In this document: one piece after another, positions 60,518-64,000 of the stretch | How the letters are laid out: every line of letters starts with the position of its first letter | Position numbering within the stretch: the first letter of the stretch is position 1 | DNA from: Nannocystis sp. RBIL2 | Lineage (GTDB): Bacteria > Myxococcota_A > Polyangia > Nannocystales > Nannocystaceae | Direction of reading: 5' to 3' | DNA length: 64,000 nucleotides | NCBI RefSeq assembly: GCF_026626745.1 | Contig: NZ_JAPNJW010000002.1 | Location: 5,604,151-5,668,150 of the forward strand | Notes under the pieces: generated by a model | Seen by the model: the letters and a program-made list of their open reading frames with translations, nothing else | Databases searched by the model: none | What the model was told of the DNA's origin: nothing | Program-made: the position numbers and the translations under genes

Positions 60518-61384
60518 ATGGCCGACACCCATGATGACGAGCTCGCGGCCCTGCGCGCCGAGAACGAGCGCCTGCGGGGCGAGCTCACCGCGCTGGCGCA
60601 GGCCGAGGAGCGCTTCCGGGTGCTGTTCGAGCACTCCTGGGACGCCCTCCTGATCTTCGACAGCGCCGGCATCATCGACTGCAACAGCGCCGCGCTGCGG
60701 ATGTTGCGCTGCGACGACCGCTCGCAGCTCCGCGCCTTGCACCCCGCCCAGCTGTCGCCCGAGCGCCAGCCCGACGGTCGGCTCTCGCGCGAGAAGTCGA
60801 TCGAGATGGACGCCACCGCCCGCCAGCGCGGCGCGCATCGCTTCGAGTGGCTGCACCAGCGCATGGACGGCGAGCTGTTCCCGGTCGAGGTCACGCTCAC
60901 CCCCGTGAACCTGCCGAGCGGGCCGATGATGCTGGTGGTCTGGCGCGACGTCAGCGAGCTGCGGGCCCGCGAGGCCGAGCTGCGCGAGCACGCGGTCCAG
61001 CTCGCGCTGCAGCAGCAGGTGATCCGCCGCCTCTCGACGCCGGTCATCAGCGTCGCCGCCGGCGTCCTGCTGGTCCCGATCGTCGGCGAGCTCGATCGCG
61101 ACGGCGCCGCGGCGATGACCAGCAGCGTGCTGCAGGCGATCGGCGAGCGCCGCGCGAGCGCAGTGATCCTCGACCTCACCGGCGCCGACGACCTCGACGT
61201 CGACACCACCGCGGCCCTCGTGCGCACCGGCACCGCCGCGTCGCTGCTCGGCGCCAGTGTGGTCCTCGCGGGCATCAAGCCGTCGCTGGCCCGCACCCTC
61301 GTCGGCCTCGACCTCGACCTGTCGCAGGTGCGCACCACCAGCACCGCCGAACAGGCCATCGCCGCCGCGCTCGCGACCGTGTGA
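60518..61384 (+). CDS. PAS-STAS regulatory protein
   Basis: 288 residues. Short N-terminal coiled coil, PAS domain (about 28-150; FRVLFEHSWDALLIFDSAGI, LTPVNLPSGPMMLVVWRDVS), linking coil, STAS domain (about 172-285; STPVISVAAGVLLVPIVGEL, VILDLTGADDLDVDTTAALV). Same STAS type as 45154-45852. Lying after the PP2C gene, it is a natural substrate or partner in a switch. PAS ligand unknown. Confidence 0.9.
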   Translation: MADTHDDELAALRAENERLRGELTALAQAEERFRVLFEHSWDALLIFDSAGIIDCNSAALRMLRCDDRSQLRALHPAQLSPERQPDGRLSREKSIEMDATARQRGAHRFEWLHQRMDGELFPVEVTLTPVNLPSGPMMLVVWRDVSELRAREAELREHAVQLALQQQVIRRLSTPVISVAAGVLLVPIVGELDRDGAAAMTSSVLQAIGERRASAVILDLTGADDLDVDTTAALVRTGTAASLLGASVVLAGIKPSLARTLVGLDLDLSQVRTTSTAEQAIAAALATV

Positions 61385-61562
61385 TCGCGAATCTCGCGAC
61401 CGCGTCACCGCGAGCAGCGGTCGCGCCTCGATCGCCGCATCGACGACCTTGCTCGGCGGTCACACGGCGAAGACCAGGGCTGCCCCGCCACGCGCCGGTG
61501 CGCAGTTACGCGCGCATCGAGAGGGTGACGATCGCGGGCCCGCCCACTATCCTCCTCGGCAG

Positions 61563-64000
61563 ATGCCGCAAGCGAAGCCGAAGTCGAAGCAGGCCAAGAA
61601 GTCCGCCGCCAAGGCCGACGAGAAGAAGCGGACGAAGAAGGCCAAGAAGCAGACCGACAAGAAGCCCGCCGCGGCGAAGGCCAAGAAGGCCGCCAAGAAG
61701 CCTGCCGCCAAGGCCAAGAAGGCCGCCAAGACCGCCGCCCGCAAGGCCGAGAAGAAGGCGAAGAAGGCCGACAAGAAGACCGCCGCCAAGGCCAAGAAGG
61801 CCGCAGGCAAGGTCAAGAAGGCCGACACCAAGAAGGCCGCTGCCAAGGCCAAGAAAGCTGACGCCAAGAAGTCCGCCGCCAAGGCCAAGAAGGCCGACAC
61901 CAAGAAGTCCGCCGCCAAGGCCAAGAAGGCCGACACCAAGAAGTCCGCCGCCAAGGCCAAGAAGGCCGACGCCAAGAAGTCCGCTTCCAAGAAGCCGACC
62001 TCCAAAAAATCTTCGCGGGCGCCCGGCCCTGCCTCGCCCGAGGTCGAGGCTGCGCGGCGGTTCTACGCCCTCCCGATCGACGCCGACGCCTTCGCTGCCA
62101 GCGACGAGGGCCTGACCGATCGGTCAGGCGAAGATCTGGTCGCCGCCCACCTCGGGCGCAACTTCGGCTACTTCGGCGCGATCGACAAGACCCTGTCCGG
62201 CTTCTACGTCCTCGACGACGAGGGCGACAACTATTACCTCGCCGACCTGCGTGACAGCGGCCAGGTCTGGTGGCAGGACCACGAGACCCGCGAGGTCTCG
62301 CTCAGCTTCGACAGCGTCGCCGACTACGCCGCCTACCGCGACGCCAGGGCCGAGGCCGACGAAGACGAGGACGCCGACGAGGACGACGAGGACATCGCCG
62401 ATCGCTTCCGGCCGCGCAAGCTCAAGTCGACCAGCGCGCGCCGGCCCACCACTGCCAAGTTGCTCGAGCGCTATCAGTGGCTCATGTGGTTCTTCGCCCG
62501 CGGCCACGAGCTGCGCGGCAAGGCCATCAACAGCGACGAGGACATGGTGCGCGACGCCTACGGCCACCTGCGCGGCGCCTTCGACGGCCGCGCCGCCGAG
62601 GCCAAGGCCTTCGCCGCCGAGCGTGGGCGCCTCGCCGACGACCCGCACCTCGGCATCTACTGGCTGCTCCACACCAGCGTCCTGGCCGACCACGCCGGCC
62701 GCGAGCAGGTCGTCGCCGCCCTCGCCGGCAGCGAGCACCCGCTCGTCAATGCCTTCGTCGCCGCCTTCGGCGCCCTCGCGGACGACGGCGACGTCCCGGC
62801 CGCGCCTGCCTTCCGCGCCCGCCGCTCGCTGCTCCTCTACTACACCGGCGGCGCAGTCGACCGCGAGGACGTCGACCTCGACCGCCTCGTCGCCGCGGTG
62901 TACGCCGACCCCGTCACTCACGGCTTCGTCAAGGCCCAGCGGCTGGTCGAGACCGCCGCCGCCGCCGGCGAGCTCGATCGGCTGCACGCCCTCGTCGCCG
63001 GCGGCCCGCCCGGGCCCGAGCTCGGCTTCCAGGCCCTCGCCGCCCTGCTCGACGTCCACGCCGGCGTGCAGGCCAGCCGAGCCGCCGATGCTGTCCTCGA
63101 GAACATGCGCGAAAGTACAGACGTCGACCTGCTGGCCGCGGCGATCGAGCCGCTGGCCCCGCTGGCGACCGACCGCCTGCGCGTGCGCGACCTGATCGAC
63201 GGCGTGCTCGCGCGCGACCCGTACCACTGGGGCCTCCTGCACGCCGCTCAGCAGGCCGCCGAGCGCGACGGTGACGGCGCGCGGGCCGAGCAGTTCGCCG
63301 CGCGGATCGCCCCGCTCGCCGAGGTGCGGCCGGTGCTGACCCAGCTCTTCAGCGAAGACGACGACGAACGCGAGCCCGCGCTCGCGCAGTTCCGCGAGCT
63401 CGCCCCGCCGCAGCGGCTGCTGCTCGCGCGGCGGCTGCTCGTCATGGCCGGGCAGATCGCCGGCGACGTCCTCGGCGCCGCGGTCGAGGCCCTGCTCGCC
63501 GCCGACGACATCGCCGCCCTCGCCGACCTGCAGGCGGCCGCAGTCGGGTTGCAGGCGCCGTCCGAATTCGCCGGCCAGCTCGCCGCGCTGCGCGAGGACG
63601 GCATCGTCGACCTCGCCGACCCGCTGCTGCCGACCTTCCAGGCGCTGCTGCTGCGGCCCGAGAGCGGCGAGTTCTTCGCCGACGACTGGAAGGAAGACCT
63701 GGTCGAGAAGCTGGCGCCGATCGCCCACGAGCCGGCGATCTTCGACTGGCTGCTGGCCGCGCTGGGCGACGACAGCCGCCACGAGCTGCGCGACAAGACC
63801 CTCTCGAAGCTGTTCATCGCCTACAGCGACAACAAGGTCGTCGCTCGCCTGTCCGAGGGGCAAGCCTTCCGCCTGGTCCGCCTGGCCGCGCGCCTCGGCG
63901 TCAAGCCCGAGAGCGCGAGCGAGGACGAGGACGGCGCGTTCCCGGCGATCCACGTCTACCACGCCGCCGGCCGGGTCCTGTTCTACTTCACCAACCCTGG
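61563..64000 (+). CDS. Histone H1-like tail fused to SUKH-like domain (3' end outside window)
   Basis: At least 812 residues; still open at the window edge. Residues 1-152 are almost only Lys, Ala, Thr and Asp, with a 12-residue repeat (AKKADTKKSAAK) near 97-142, like bacterial histone H1-like proteins. Residues 158-262 resemble SUKH (SMI1/KNR4) domains: FGYFGAIDKTLSGFYVLDD, then EGDNYYLADL, GQVWWQDHE and LSFDSVADYAAY. An acidic stretch (ADEDEDADEDDED) and a long helical-repeat region follow. ATG 61563 has no rival start. SUKH proteins include immunity proteins to nuclease toxins; a DNA-bound role is inference. Confidence 0.75.
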   Translation, partial: MPQAKPKSKQAKKSAAKADEKKRTKKAKKQTDKKPAAAKAKKAAKKPAAKAKKAAKTAARKAEKKAKKADKKTAAKAKKAAGKVKKADTKKAAAKAKKADAKKSAAKAKKADTKKSAAKAKKADTKKSAAKAKKADAKKSASKKPTSKKSSRAPGPASPEVEAARRFYALPIDADAFAASDEGLTDRSGEDLVAAHLGRNFGYFGAIDKTLSGFYVLDDEGDNYYLADLRDSGQVWWQDHETREVSLSFDSVADYAAYRDARAEADEDEDADEDDEDIADRFRPRKLKSTSARRPTTAKLLERYQWLMWFFARGHELRGKAINSDEDMVRDAYGHLRGAFDGRAAEAKAFAAERGRLADDPHLGIYWLLHTSVLADHAGREQVVAALAGSEHPLVNAFVAAFGALADDGDVPAAPAFRARRSLLLYYTGGAVDREDVDLDRLVAAVYADPVTHGFVKAQRLVETAAAAGELDRLHALVAGGPPGPELGFQALAALLDVHAGVQASRAADAVLENMRESTDVDLLAAAIEPLAPLATDRLRVRDLIDGVLARDPYHWGLLHAAQQAAERDGDGARAEQFAARIAPLAEVRPVLTQLFSEDDDEREPALAQFRELAPPQRLLLARRLLVMAGQIAGDVLGAAVEALLAADDIAALADLQAAAVGLQAPSEFAGQLAALREDGIVDLADPLLPTFQALLLRPESGEFFADDWKEDLVEKLAPIAHEPAIFDWLLAALGDDSRHELRDKTLSKLFIAYSDNKVVARLSEGQAFRLVRLAARLGVKPESASEDEDGAFPAIHVYHAAGRVLFYFTNP
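61842..61988 (+). repeat. 36-bp in-frame repeats encoding AKKADxKKSAAK
   Basis: Four consecutive units of 12 codons with GCCAAGGCCAAGAAGGCCGA cores. The array encodes the basic tail and probably varies in length by slippage. Confidence 0.8.
62110..62129. repeat. Perfect 20-bp palindrome inside the H1/SUKH gene
   Basis: GCCTGACCGATCGGTCAGGC. Encodes LTDRSGED at the start of the SUKH-like domain. The centre matches the unit at 41493-41509 (CTGGCCGATCGGACAG). Confidence 0.85.

Overview
This 64 kb window is very GC-rich (about 70 percent) and nearly fully coding. The gene content points to a myxobacterium, most likely of the Nannocystineae type: an NtrC-type response regulator, a CHASE2 adenylate cyclase, an FHA-PP2C phosphatase, many secreted lipoproteins with Thr/Ser/Gly-rich linkers and VWA, FG-GAP or ferritin-like domains, a caspase-like lipoprotein, and a eukaryote-like isoleucyl-tRNA synthetase. 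The taxon is inferred from protein style; no rRNA was seen. I found no tRNA, rRNA, CRISPR array, insertion sequence or prophage.

Layout. 1-7.5 kb: a Tat-exported spermidine synthase-like protein (cut by the window edge), a small membrane protein, a FadL/PorV-like barrel, an ECF sigma factor with a putative anti-sigma partner, and a coupled FecR-lipoprotein/CHASE2-cyclase pair. 7.7-11.6 kb: hisH-hisA-hisF-hisIE, then plsY and a small RRM protein. 11.7-19.8 kb: ferritin-like lipoprotein, NtrC-type regulator, hisS, a truncated Uma2 gene, ileS. 20-24 kb: lipoprotein, solitary adenine methylase, CpoB-like and Pal-like lipoproteins. 24.7-28.7 kb: an operon with two unknown genes, murA, short-form hisG and another unknown. 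28.8-32.3 kb: Hsp20 and hutU-hutI. 32.5-41.4 kb: VWA lipoprotein, integrin-like FG-GAP lipoprotein, TIGR03032 protein, caspase-like lipoprotein, MerR regulator, YhhN protein. 41.5-52.2 kb: a 1013-residue lipoprotein, STAS and V4R-like sensors, adenosine deaminase, two more VWA lipoproteins, a thioredoxin-TPR lipoprotein. 52.4-64 kb: clpB, a flippase-like membrane protein, a TPR/retropepsin-like lipoprotein, FHA-PP2C, PAS-STAS, and an unfinished gene joining a histone-H1-like Lys/Ala tail to a SUKH-like domain.

The most striking signal is not a gene. A short palindromic repeat family recurs every 2-3 kb. Its half-sites are of the type CATGTCC, CATGCCC, CTGTCC and CTGACC, facing their complements across about 2-10 bases. 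By my reading it occupies 7 of 8 convergent gene junctions and 0 of 9 divergent ones. It often carries the stop codon of the upstream gene. It also lies inside at least a dozen reading frames, in different frames, encoding short polar peptides such as DMS, HV or KDT/KDR. I do not recognise it as a described family. Three unrelated tandem arrays (37, 24 and about 52 bp) lie in other intergenic regions.

Functionally the window mixes housekeeping metabolism (histidine synthesis and degradation, peptidoglycan and phospholipid precursors, aminoacyl-tRNA synthetases, chaperones) with envelope lipoproteins and signalling proteins of the partner-switch type (PP2C, STAS). No anti-sigma kinase of that pathway is visible here.
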